Shown one piece after another: positions 12,501 to 23,525 of a stretch of DNA of 60,202 nt (the stretch's first letter is position 1; the number at the start of each line of letters is the position of its first letter). This stretch comes from Tulasnella sp. 424 (lineage: Eukaryota; Basidiomycota; Agaricomycetes; Cantharellales; Tulasnellaceae): assembly GCA_019633425.1 (NCBI GenBank), contig WSUB01000214.1, positions 1 through 60,202 of the forward strand. Direction: 5' to 3'. The position numbers and the translations under genes are program-made. The notes under the pieces are model-generated. The model was not told the origin of the DNA, ran no database searches, and saw nothing but the letters and a program-made list of their open reading frames with translations.

Positions 12501-13625
12501 AAGCCGGAGTAATTTTCAGAGGGGAAGAATATCCAGAGTCCCGCCGCAAACTCACATATTCGACAACTTCCATCATCGCCGGTCGGTCCGAGGGTCTCTT
12601 GTTCCACATCTTGGACATAAAATCCCAAAGAGGATGATGTTTAGGCAACTGGCTGTGGTTTTCGAAACTGGGCTTTCCCTTCATCCATGCTAATTCTGGG
12701 ACAGGAGAGTCTTGATGGGGATGGTGCCCACTCAGAACCTATGTATTCAGGAATCAGTTCACCTCAAGCCCATCTCTGTCTCTGAATGCCATCTCCTACA
12801 GCAAGAAGTACTCCCGCAAAGCCATATACATCGACAGACGTAGTGAGAGCTTCTCGTTTAACTATTTCAGGTGCATAATAGCCTCCTATCGGGGTTGAGC
12901 GAAGAGAATGCGCTTGGGATGGTGGCGGACCCAAAGTTGTGACAATGTAGCTGAGTCCAAGGTCAATAAGAACGGCTTCGCCATTGTTGTTGACGAGGAA
13001 CTCCGTGGGGTGAATCCCTCCATGAATGATTGGGGGCCGCCGCGTATGCAAATGAAGTACACAGCGTGCTGCACTTAGGAGCTGAGGGTGCCGTAAGACT
13101 CCACAGCGTGGAAGCAACTGTATTTATCACCTACAAGCGAAATTTTATCGGGTTCCTCGAGCTCAGGTCGATGGCTAACGTATTGCAGTATGTTTCCTCC
13201 AGAGGTCCGAGGAACTACCACGCACGGGTCGTCATCTAGCCGATAACCATATGGCTTTAAAACGTATAATCGGTCTAAATTTTCAGATTCCAATATCCGT
13301 CGTTTGAGGAACTGTCAGGGGTGGGACTGAGATACCATCTTCCAGATCCCGTGCAATCGAACCGACCAACCTCAACATTGCGTTGCCTCCAACCATCCCA
13401 CTCGGCATTATTGGCTGTAAGTAATTTTCCAGGAAAGTTTAGGTACTTGATAAAAACTGGAAGGGGATCCCCTTCGCTTGACCATTGCGCTGGGAGAACG
13501 TTATCGGCTGGGGGAACTTCAGTTGGCAAAGTGGGAAGCAAGACGCCTGGCAATTCAATAAATGCCTGGCTACTTGTCAGAATCACTCGAGAACACTGCG
13601 AGGAAAGGTTTCGCCTAACCTGCAT
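9573..13625 (-). CDS. TKP3: three kinase-like domains (pseudokinase-kinase-kinase)
   Basis: Three modules can be joined in phase on the minus strand. Exon 1 is MQ, as in TKP1. Module B (about 13,570-12,560) has VFIKYL, IIHGGIHPTEFLV and LIDLGLS (DLG), so it is a pseudokinase. A linker starting LEESLKSQHPEASF leads to module A (about 12,300-11,270): RGGTSTVSQSKW, VAVKVMRI, CHGDLKPRNVLI, GDFGLSR, AAPEIW and WCCQNPPASRP. A second linker (LEKDIHTMVLQQPPLEEF, then VVDTADPLSTFDF) leads to module D (about 10,780-9640): GGQFADVYVGEW, VVAIKDIR, VHGDIKPANVVI, CDFGLSR, and AKE in place of APE. The tail LEGEKDPGDAEAKTP ends with a TGA at 9573-9575. Modules A and D have the residues for catalysis. Each linker begins after a phase-0 intron, which favours one transcript, though separate genes cannot be excluded without RNA. 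Confidence 0.72.
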
Positions 13626-16600
13626 TGCTGAAAACTCTGGTTCCCGTTGTGTAAGCAAGTGAGGGGTGATGAAGCAAAGCGGCGTCAGTGTTTGGTCCAG
13701 TCTCCAATCACTAAATGGGAAGGTGTGCGAGGCGTCAGTTCCACGGTTCCCCAATTCAGTGGCCATCAATTCCCACCCCGTGTTTGTATTGGTCAGCATT
13801 CTCGTCCCGAAGGTACTCCGAGTTCACCTCCCCACCCCCTCGCTCCCTTGGGTCGCTTGTTAATATTTATAACAGTAGATCCACGTATTTCAAGCTGAAC
13901 TGTTCGGTCTTCGTCTGCCATTCAAACACTGGAGGTCCGCCGAGCGGGCGGTAATTGGCTCGAGCCGTCAACTTGAACGATCTTATTCACCGCTCTGATT
14001 TCTCTGTTGTTGGCCAATCTCAAACCGAAACTCACGAAGAGCAAGAAAGACAAGGCTCTGGCGGACAACTTGAAAACAAAAACCATCTGTTGTGACATGA
14101 AAGTTGACCGTATTTGTCCCGAACCGAAGCAGAAAGAAGAGTATGATCGTGTTTTGCCTCAGAACCCTTCCGAGGACTTCTGTCTACAGCGTTATGCCGA
14201 ATTTAGGAAAGCGATTACATATACCATTCCGCCTCCCTGCGCGTGTTGTGCTGGATCACAGCATAGTATTAACCTTGTAGAAATTTGCTTCGATTCCGTT
14301 GAATTAGTTCCCGCTCGCCACGATACGCTCCGCTCTTTGCCTGCGCTTGCCAATCACTTCGAGTTTGAGACTTGCCCTCGGCTTGACGAGTTTAATGCGC
14401 TGTAATTATGCATTCTTTTCCGTTATCTCGGCATTCAATGTCTAATGGTCGCGATCCGGCTTTGGAGCGCAGTCATATTCGATGATTTTGCGCGTGGTAA
14501 TGATCTGTGTAGGGGCTCACTACCTGACAGGTTTGCGGACTTGATCTGGGTTGAGGAAATGGTGTGTGCTATTGATTGACACGGTGCCTGTTAGAAGGTT
14601 GTACTCGACATCAAACAAGCCTTCGGACTCGACTTTCACGACAACATGTGTGCTTATGACATGAATGTAGTCCCTACAGCTAGTGTCTTGCCTCGCACTC
14701 CTGCGGATATACTTGGGTAGCTCTCCATCGCCTTTGTTAGACATGGCACACTAAAAAGAAAATGCTCTCAAGTCAATATTCAATCCGGAAAACTAAGGTG
14801 TGGCGCATTATAAGTCTAGTTCAACGAAAAGAGAACAACCGACTGCTCAAAGAGTTCCGTACGTGTCATTCCTTGACCGGTATGGAGAAGATGATATCAT
14901 TCCTGGACTTGCTGACTCCGCTATTGTGGACGGGGAGCTCAATCCTAAGGAGGTTTTTGATGAGGAATTCAACAGCTGGGATTGAAGCCTATCCTGCTGC
15001 ATATAGCGATGACCGTAAGTTCGTGTCCCCTGTCCCCCTGACCAAACAACGAACACGTTGTCCCCCTGTTTTTGCGTGGAGCGAACATGTCCCCCTCGGA
15101 TTTATCCAAAAAGGAGATTTTAAAAGAAGAAAAACACGAAAAAGTATACAAATGACGCTCCTAATCTAATGAGACTCGTAGAACGAGTATGAATAAAGGC
15201 GGTTGGGGTGAAGGTGTCGATAGAGGTTCTCTTTGGAGGGCCGACACTACCCGCCAGCCAAGTCTTATACCTTCACGGCTGCCTACGAGAACAAAATCCA
15301 TAAGAGAGACTCTTGAAGTTGTGCAGTTGGTTTGTGACGATATAGAGAGAGTGTGAGATTCACAATGCTTATTTTGTCGGGGGAATCATTCGATCGCATG
15401 TTTGGGCTGCTGCGGAACACAAGGACACTGAGCGAACCCATTGTCCCCCCACTGAGCGAGACCGAACAAGTCCAAGCAAGATATATCAAAGGGTCCGACT
15501 ACGTAATTAGATCATGTGACGAACTTACGGTCATCGCTATACAGTAATTTATGTAAATATTTCGAAATATTCATTGCTAATAAATCGTTCTAATCTACGT
15601 GTTCATGATCAATCGATGACGGCGTCAGCATTTGCTGCTGACGTGGATGTGACCGTCTCTTTCACGGAAAATGCTTTGCATGTCCTGGGTCGGTATACAG
15701 ACGGCTGGGTACGGTCTATCTGGCGGCGAAATCCTTATGCCTTACTCCCACGTGGCCAACACACGCCGAACGTTCGCCTTACTTACAATACTGCCACGGC
15801 TGTTCCTCAAGCCCGGCTTTCTTGCCGTGCCTCCTGCACTTCTACAACAGTGCGAGTGGTAACCTTTCTGTTCCTTTTCCACGGTTTATGCGTGTGTAGG
15901 AAGTATATTCCCGGTCCTTCCGACAGGTCTAGTCACCGGCAGCACACTCGGTGGAATGTCGCTGGAGAAAGGGGGACGCGAGTAACCAGGGTGAGTGATG
16001 AGAGGACCCCGGAGGTTACTTGCAAAAAGTCTTGACAAAATTCCCGTTATCCACGCAAAATTGGCGAAAGGGTTCAATTTTACATGTGACCTTGCTGCTG
16101 ACGCCCAGGAACCTCCGAGTGGGGGGGGGGGGGGTCCTGTGATGAGCCTTCGAGAAAGGTTTCGACAGGTGAGAAAATTATGAGTGTAATCATTTTTCCA
16201 CCACTAGATTCTACCACAGGGTATTCTCACCTATCATAGTCCCCGGAGCGTTGTCTGGAGGGATCACAACCCATTCGTGTCACTCCATTATAATCAGGTA
16301 AATTTTTCATCGGGTTTTATATGGAGCAATACAAGAAGAAGTAATTCTAATGGGTGACCCGGGCCATGGGTACGTTGAACGGAGGGTGGTAGGGTCCTAG
16401 CCACCCCACCCCAATCCCACATGGCACCGCCAACGACCACCAGAGCGGCCGACCGACGCTTTGTCGTAACTAGCCACGTTTCATTATGGGCGGGCCTCTC
16501 GCGGACCACGCCTTACGGCTCCTATCCGCTATGTTGGATCGGGTTCCCGTCCATGAGACGCGATAATTCCGTTTCGAGCTGTGATTAATAATTAGAATGA

Positions 16601-16646
16601 AAAACATATTAGTTAACCACAGAATTAAGATACTATCGGGTCAATC
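13626..16646. other. Gene-poor interval with weak ORFs and a 14-base G run
   Basis: Apart from the ORF at 14,007-14,405, listed separately, I see only fragments. A plus-strand frame at 14,800-14,985 reads VPYVSFLDRYGEDDIIPG. A hydrophobic frame at 15,671-15,862 could splice to one reading GSIFPVLPTGLVTGSTLGG. Neither matches a family I can name. A run of 14 G lies at 16,121-16,134. Confidence 0.4.
14007..14405 (+). CDS. Possible mobile-element protein fragment
   Basis: A 132-codon open frame starts MLANLKPKLTKSKKDKALAD and includes FRKAITYTIPPPCACCAGSQ followed by an aspartate/leucine-rich stretch. The pattern of an aromatic-rich helix followed by a CxxC pair resembles the N-terminal part of large Helitron-associated proteins repeated in mushroom genomes, but the resemblance is loose and from memory. 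No helicase or Rep motif follows. It could equally be a small host ORF or a chance frame. Confidence 0.3.
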   Translation: MLANLKPKLTKSKKDKALADNLKTKTICCDMKVDRICPEPKQKEEYDRVLPQNPSEDFCLQRYAEFRKAITYTIPPPCACCAGSQHSINLVEICFDSVELVPARHDTLRSLPALANHFEFETCPRLDEFNAL

Positions 16647-19096
16647 TTATCTGAATCGCACCTCACGGACTGCGTCAACAATAGACGGCCGATCCCCAGT
16701 GTAGGCTTGGCAACACCAACACATAATCCGGTAGAAGGGGTTAGTTTCCTCTAGCCCGTGCTCTCCGGCTGGTGAGACTTTGCAATTCATAAGGACGGCT
16801 TTTGTTATGTCTGCCCAAGCATCGTACTTTGGAAAAGGGTCGAGCAAGCTATAGCACTGACGGGGGATTCCAGGTTAACATACACCAATATGAGATTCCC
16901 TCTTGACCGTACTTTGAGTATAACACATCCGTAGGCGTAAACGTCACCTTCGAGAGACGGTTTCTGCCAGAACCAAAGTTCCGGAGCTTGGTAGCGAGCC
17001 GTCCCACATCCTGAGTACGTCGTATAGCCCGTTGGAAGTTCCTGGATGACGCGCGAAAGTCCAAAGTCACAGATCAAAGCTCTCAATTCTCCGTTTATCA
17101 GAACGTTTTTCGGTTTTATGTCGCCATGCGTGATGGGTGGTGACTGTGTATGGAGGTATCTTAAGCCTCTACCGACCTGTACAGCCTGCGAGCCCGTCTC
17201 AACAAGGGATCAACTCTCTTTTGGGGAATGAACTAACCAGGGAAATTCTTTCGACTAGCCTTATATTGTGACAGTTTGCGAGGACGTTGGCCAAGTCACC
17301 ATTGTGACACCAAGGTGAAACAAGGTATGGTTCCCCGGGTCCCGAGTGAAATCCATACAGCGGAAGTATATGTTCGTGCTGGAGATTTGCCCATATTAGG
17401 TACTCTCGCTTGAGCCTCTAAATGAATCAGTAAGCTATATAGTCGCAGGCGATGTCGCCTGAAAGAGTTACCTTGTTGAGGAGATTCTGCTTTTGAGCAT
17501 CGCTCCAGTCCGATATGTCTTCGATCTTGAGAGTCTTTACTGCGACAGCGATCACCGAAGGGGTTCCACCAGGGAGGACCTGACGCCAGTTATATTGAGT
17601 TATCTGTGAAAATGCGCCACGGGCGATGTTGGGATTGATGAGGGGCTCCAGCTCCCCACTGTCGAATTCAGGAGAGTGCTCTTTATCGAGACGGCTGAGT
17701 AACTGGGAAAGCAAGACCGGGTATCCTGATGGGCGCCGTTCGAGTTTGAGTGTGTTTAGAGCCTATTGCGGAGGTAAATGAGAGCGGTTTTTATCCAGGG
17801 TCTTTAGCATTCACCTACCATTTTGACAAGCTCTTCAAGCAGAGGGTTCGAAATTTCGGTAGTAGAAGAAGGAGTGCTCGTATGAATCTCAGGGAGAGGT
17901 GCAGTATTGTGTGTATGAGTGGCGAGTAAATTATCTAACTAGAGAATGACGGATGATTCAGTCAGGAGGATGACGTTAGAAATTGGAATAACTCGAGACC
18001 ATACAGTTTGAACGATCAGAGGCATCGCCGGTCTGTTCTTGACATCAGTATCCCACATTTCCTCCATCGTTTGCCATAGTTGGTGCTCAGATGGCAGACG
18101 GGGATGAGAAGAGCGAGATGGGTTTCCTTTCATTATGTGCGCGGCTTCTGGAAACGGGAAATCAGAGTGGGGATGTAGCCCGCTCATGACCTTAGGATCG
18201 CCAAGTTAGCACCAGCTTTATAACTGTTACACCAGTGCCATACCACCAGCATCACACCAGCAAACGCAAAGACATCCATGGCGGGAGTAGGAGGGAGCTG
18301 TTCAATGATCTCGGGTGCGTAATAGCCGCCCCATGGAATATAGCGCATAGATGGCGCACAAGCAGGTGGTGACTCTAATCTGGCCACAATGTGACCCATG
18401 CCAAAGTCGAGAAGGACAGCGTGCCCTTGATCGTCAATCAAAATCTCTGTGGGATGAATCCCTCCATGAACGATTGGTGGACTTTGGCTATGCAAGTGCT
18501 CGAGAGCGCGAGCGACATCGAGAAGCTGGGGGGTCCATATGTTTAGTAAATTGCAATCAACCGAGTAGGCAGCCAGCCTTACCACCGAGATTTTGCCGGC
18601 TTCATCAAGCTCTGGGGGACCGAGAGTATATTGCAAGATGTTCCCTCGGTATGTGCGACGAACTACGGTACAAGGATCTTCCTCGAGCCGGTACCCATAG
18701 GAGTGTAGAGTGCAAGTGACGCCCAGTCCGCTTATGTCCAGGATACGGTCCTTGAGGGTCTAAAGATGAGAGGGTGTTAGAAATGCTTATCGTTGGCCCT
18801 CGAATCGATGGTGATGAGACCTTCAAGTTGCGCTGTCGCCAGGCGTCCCACTCTTGGTCGCACTTTGTCACCGCCTTGCCAGGGAAACGCAACCGCTTAA
18901 TGAACACGGGAATGTGTGGCTCCAGTACCTTCCGACGCCATGATCCATATTTCACGTTCTCGGAAGGTGTGAGCCTTTGGGCAGCACTCGGCACACCAAG
19001 TGATGCGACCAGTAAGCCTTCCAACTTACGAGATCGAAAGGCGGACGTCAAATGAATTGAAACGAACGCGGTATGTTAGGGGCTCACTTCAATCAT
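16647..19096 (-). CDS. TKP4: pseudokinase-kinase tandem protein
   Basis: It has the same layout as TKP1. A three-codon first exon (MIE, ATG at 19,096) can splice at GTAAG to LEGLLVASLGVPSAAQR. Module B (about 19,020-18,000) has VFIKRLRFPGK, IVHGGIHPTEILID, LLDFGMG and YYAPEI: a pseudokinase without catalytic Asp, Lys or Asn. The linker (LDNLLATHTHNTAPLPEIHT, then ALNTLKLERRPSGY) passes a phase-0 intron into module A (about 17,740-16,650): ARGAFSQITQYNW, VAVKTLKI, HGDIKPKNVLI, CDFGLSR, YQAPELW and MCWCCQAYTGDRP. All catalytic residues are present and the kinase is non-RD. The frame ends DAVREVRFR with a stop at 16,647, where TKP1 instead has one more intron and a short tail, so the exact 3' end is uncertain. 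Confidence 0.78.
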
Positions 19097-19714
19097 TTTG
19101 ACTCTGCGACCCCGGGCGAGTAACAAATGTATGCACTGGTACGATGATGGTCGGTGGAGGAAGAATGGAGGTTTTGGTCCAGTCTGCAATGCACGGGGCC
19201 TGGTTTCCACATTGTCCACATTGCAAGAGCCTCGTGTTCGATGGACCCTGCACCCCGCACCCCAATGATTTTCCGAACCAGGGCACTTAACCGCCCACAA
19301 ATCTCGTTCCGCAGTCGGGCGCCTGTGCCTTGGAATCGATAGTCGTCGCCGAGGGTACTAGCCGTTGCAACCCATGTCCGTGAACTTGGAGCGACGCGCC
19401 TGGTACCGGGCTCTACAGCGGAAGAAACCCTTTTTATTTATTTTAAATTAGCATTTGATTGTTATAGGACTTGGATCGCTTTTGGAACTTTAATGCTCGA
19501 GAGGATTTACTCCCATCTACCAAGTTTGACCGGATTTACAGTCCTCCGTTTTTGGACGACCGCTTGTTGCGAATGGGCCCGTTAGTGGAGACGATCTTGA
19601 ATTGAGGTGTTATTCAACGAGTGCATTCGACTCCCCCAGCGCGTGAGCACGATCGGTGAGGACATGAGGAAATCGCAGGACCGAACAGTGAGCGTTAGTT
19701 CTCAGGAACTCTTG
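19097..19714. other. Intergenic upstream of TKP4
   Basis: I see no coding sequence. This is the presumed 5' flank and promoter region of TKP4. An A/T-rich patch lies at about 19,430-19,460. Confidence 0.4.
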
Positions 19715-20110
19715 AGAATATCTGAAGTTGTAGGCATCAGCATTTATTTAAGGTGTTTCTTTCAAAAATAGACCGAACTGACAGAGTGGCAGCTAGCCTC
19801 TACGTGAACAAGCTAAGTTTGCGATAACTTATAAGAGGGGAATCAACTCCCATGAACGGCATTCGACGGAGGGCTGGGCCAACACTTTGAGCAAGCTCCG
19901 TTTAAGACGTAAACCATCGTCATTCTCATGAACTCCCTAGAGGACTATACATCAGGGTCATTGCATCGTGAACATAACCACGAAGTAGCATGTCCAATGC
20001 ATGGCCTTCGCCCAGTATATTAAGTCTGCAGGGCTCCAGCAGCGTCCGAACTCTGAATGAGAACACCCGACCCTTCCAACGTCGAACTACTTCGGATGTC
20101 TGTCGAAGCT
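19715..20110. repeat. Segmental duplication, copy 1 (partner 29,350-29,781)
   Basis: Long near-identical stretches recur at 29,350-29,781 in the same orientation, for example CTAGAGGACT followed by ACATCAGGGTCATTGCATCG. The block ends inside a PEX14-derived 3' fragment. The copies differ by scattered substitutions and small indels, so the duplication is not very recent. Confidence 0.8.
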
Positions 20111-20447
20111 GTATTGGTGGTCGTGGTGGTGGCGGTCTTGCTAACCATGGTCGGCACGGCGGGAGATGACGTGGGCTTGGTGGCAGTACCAGCGGCAGCT
20201 GCCAACTGCCAAGCCTGTATGCTCGGTCCACTCAACAAGTAACTCGAATTCGGTCTTAGTAGCGGCGACGCTGGAGCAGCTCCGGACGGTAAATCCGCCG
20301 TCGACAAGCCCGTGGGTGTCCCAAATCCATAAGGTAAGGTAATCGAAGAGGAGGAGGTTGAGGGTATCCCATTGATGGTGTGGAAGGTTGAGAGGGACGT
20401 TGAAGGAGGAAGATTTTAAGAGACTTGAGTTCTGCTTGGACGTCGGT
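20020..20447 (-). pseudogene. PEX14 3'-end fragment
   Basis: The minus strand matches the C-terminal exon of the intact PEX14 gene at 31,488-32,923: DVQAELKSLK, RPSQPSTPSMGYPQPPP, WQLAAAAGTAT and GSGVLIQSSDAAG. The homology stops sharply near 20,447. Small indels break the PEX14 frame, so one run of it becomes fused to an unrelated proline-rich upstream sequence in an ORF at 20,256-20,768. It lacks the N-terminal peroxin domain, membrane segment and coiled coil, and cannot act as PEX14. Confidence 0.8.
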
Positions 20448-22066
20448 GAGTCGATTATCGATGATAACTCGAAGCACTTCTCGACCGCGACCCCTTCCGG
20501 AAACCCCATCATTGCCTCTCCCACGACCAGAGAGAAGTCCGGCATTAGATGCAAGCCGGAGCTGGGGACTGAGACGTAGAGGATTTGTATAAGAATGGGT
20601 GGGACCTAGGATGGTGCTGGCAGCGTGTGGTTTGGAGATCGCTGGGCGGTCAGGTTGATACACTGTTGGACGACGGTATTCCCCACAAAGGTGCAACGGT
20701 GGCTGGGGTTGGGGGAGAGGGGACGGAAAGGGCGGACCGCCAGAACCGAAGTTGGTTTGAATATTCAATGGAGGTATAGTGACGACAAGGTGTTGCTGGG
20801 ACCCGTTGAAATGGTGAAGTGTCGCTGAAGAAAAGTGAAGCTAGGGACTGAGGGTGCTTGTGGAAACTTGGGGACCAGTGGTCACGGCTTGGAAGGATAT
20901 TGCCGGGTATGTAGTCGAAAGTCGCGTCGCGACGCGTCCGCAAAGCATGCATGGCACTAGGATAGTAGCCAAGAGCGCTGCAGGTGGTCAACGATGGTGG
21001 GGAGAATAGCTTGACAATGCCCGCTGCTGCTTCTTGTAAACCAACGGTGCCCCAAGATATCGAAAGAGGAAGAGGGTTCGTGGTGGGCAACACCGGTGGA
21101 CTTTATAGCTAGGCGCGCTCGTGCTGATCTGTTGTTGATTGTTAGATGCCCTCTGGTGCATTATTTTGCGCTGTGACTTGTGCCTCAACAGCTTGGAGCC
21201 GTGCTGATGTAGTGCTCTCCTCCAGAAAGATCTATATCCTGAAGCTGAGGATGAGAGAGGCTGAGGACGTGGAGTGGGCATAAATACCTTAATGGTTTGG
21301 ATCTGAACTGCGCGCTCAACCTCCTCGGCTGAGAATCCAAGGCCGCTTAACTTGCATGGCGAGACCTTGCTGAGATCAACAGGCTAGTCCGAGGTACAGA
21401 GTTAATCAAGCAGCCCAGAATCAGGACGGTAAAGGAACATACCGTGGTCCGTAATCACCACGTCGCACACTGAGTGGAGACAAGAACACGTGCGTGATAT
21501 TCCGGTTTGAACTGCGGAGTCGGCCGAGCAACAGAACAGCCCAACACCTAGGAATATGAGCGCTGATGTAGCAGTCAAGCGGAGCCAGTGTTTTGGATTG
21601 GGTGGGCTGGATAGGCTGGCTGCTTGGAGGTCACGGGCGGGGGGAATACCAATACACATTTAGCCAGCGGTAGAATATAGAACATAAGCTTGGGCGTGTT
21701 GTTTGGTTGCCTATGTTAGCGGGGACGGCGCGCAGACCCGTAGCGAGAAGGTGACGCGAATACGGTCGGAGTAGATAAATGACCTTCTGATGCCACAGCT
21801 GAGGGAACAAAGAATTTGCAGCGAGGCAGCCTTGAGTAGGGGTGCAGGCGACCCGCCCCCCGCTGCAAGGCGGAGGCTACTATATGCCGTATCTCTCTCT
21901 CGGCTGCCATGCGGTGGGGCTGTGTCTCAGACGAAACACAAAGATTATACCCTCTTATCCCCTCATCCCGGTTACGTGGCCACCAGCTTTAAAAGGCCGG
22001 GGATGGGAACGGAGACAAATATCCCTCCGCTCATCCCTTGTAACTCCTCCACTCCTATACCAAAGA
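20448..22066. other. Region of weak ORFs between PEX14 fragment and PK6
   Basis: Minus-strand frames here include one at 21,402-21,659 with a hydrophobic stretch (LTATSALIFLGVGLFCCS) and a nearby one reading VDLSKVSPCKLSGLGFSAEE. I could not join them with consistent intron phases, so no gene is called. The right end holds the 5' flank of PK6, shared with PK7. Confidence 0.35.
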
Positions 22067-23525
22067 ATGAGGCTTACTCTATCATGCGAAAATGGCGAAG
22101 TTCCTCTTAGACCACTCTCAGGACAGATCGTCTCCCGGTCCGACATCGTACACTACGGCGAACTCACAGACCTGGTACAGGGAGAGTTCACTTTCGACAA
22201 CCGGAACGCCCACCGTGTTGCAATTAAGCGACTTCGCTGCGTCGGGGGAAGACAGCGATACGACGATACGCTCTTGCAGGAGCATTTGAAGGCAAGTCCA
22301 TATTCGCTAATTCTTTCTCCTNNNNNNNNNNNNNNNNNNNNNNNNNNNNNNNNNNNNNNNNNNNNNNNNNNNNNNNNNNNNNNNNNNNNNNNNNNNNNNN
22401 NNNNNNNNNNNNNTCGCTGCGTCGGGGGAAGACAGCGATACGACGATACGCTCTTGCAGGAGCATTTGAAGGCAAGTCCATATTCGCTAATTCTTTCTTT
22501 TCGGTCAGCTTACGAGTCTCTTTTAGCTCATCACTGAACATTTCCCCAAGTGGATACGGCTCCGCCATAAGAACATCAATCCAGTTATCGACTTCCAGAT
22601 ATCTAGCGAGCCTCTCATCGTCAACCCTTGGATCAAGCACAGCCTTTCCCGTGTTCTGTACGGATCTGAAGGAAACTTTGAGCTCATGGACCTCAGGAAG
22701 CGTCTGGACAAGTGGTCCGTAATCAACGACGTTTGTGATGGTCTCGAATTCCTTCACACTCAATCACCACGCCCAATCGTGCACGGAGGACTAGGAATGA
22801 CTACCGTCCTGCTCGACGAGAGCAACGGCATGATATGTGCCAAGCTCAGCAATTTCGGTCTTGAACCCATCTTGCGGCGCATTAGCTTTGATACCGTCCT
22901 TACCTCGATGGTGGATCCACACGCGTACACACCCGCACCCGAGGTCTTGGATGCTCGTTCGCCGTGCTACGAGGAGGCTATCGGAGAAGCTCCGCCAGGG
23001 ATGGAAGACGACGAAGACATGTTTGCCCTCAGTGGCATGACTCCAGCTTCGGATATATACGACATGGGTACTTGGATTTTGGAGTTACTCAGCGAGAAGA
23101 GGCCATGGTTGAAGATGAGAAGGGCTTGCGCTATCATGGCAACTATGCGCGGGGAGCGACCATCTCCCACAGATCATCCAGGTCTTCCTCAGAATCACGC
23201 AGCCTGGACATTAATTCGGAGATGTTGGGCTCAGAATCCAAAGGAACGACCAAGCATCCGAGCTGTATCCGACGCCGTAAGTCCCATCTGGTCCGATTCA
23301 GAATGTTAACCGCAACCTAATGCTTGGACTACTTACCACTTGTAGGTGGACGAAATTCGACCTCAACGGTTAAACCCGACACAGTTCTCGCTTGATTCAA
23401 TTCCCCAGCTAGAGCACGACAGTAGATTAGTGGACATTATCTATAAAACTTCCTCACCGGTCTGGGGGAGGCTGCCTTTGCCATTCATCCTTCCATCATC
23501 TGCAGTTCGGTCTGCAACCACATAG
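22067..23525 (+). CDS. PK6: single-domain pseudokinase (contains sequencing gap)
   Basis: The protein starts MRLTLSCENGEVPLRPLSGQ. It has an N-lobe with VAIKRLR, then after an intron LITEHFPKWIRLRHKNINPV, then the C-lobe. The catalytic loop reads IVHGGLGMTTVLLDE (Asp, Lys and Asn lost) and DFG is NFG, so it is a predicted pseudokinase. APAPEV-like sequence precedes an acidic insert (PPGMEDDEDMFA). The end of the domain (RRCWAQNPKERPSI) leads to a last exon at 23,346-23,525 whose 60 codons run past the point where PK7 stops. The first intron has a GC donor. The gap at 22,322-22,413 and its duplicated flank sit at the exon 1/intron 1 boundary; the ungapped PK7 shows the true structure. Confidence 0.75.
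22322..22413. other. Assembly gap (92 N) with duplicated flanks
   Basis: The 85 bases at 22,234-22,318 recur exactly at 22,414-22,498, just after the run of N. The related PK7 locus has this segment once. The simplest reading is a failed scaffold join in which both contig ends carry the same sequence. Confidence 0.9.

Noticed and set aside
21402..21659. Minus-strand ORF with a hydrophobic segment
   Set aside because: The nearby frame that looks coding (VDLSKVSPCKLSGLGFSAEE) cannot be joined to it with matching intron phase, so no gene was called.
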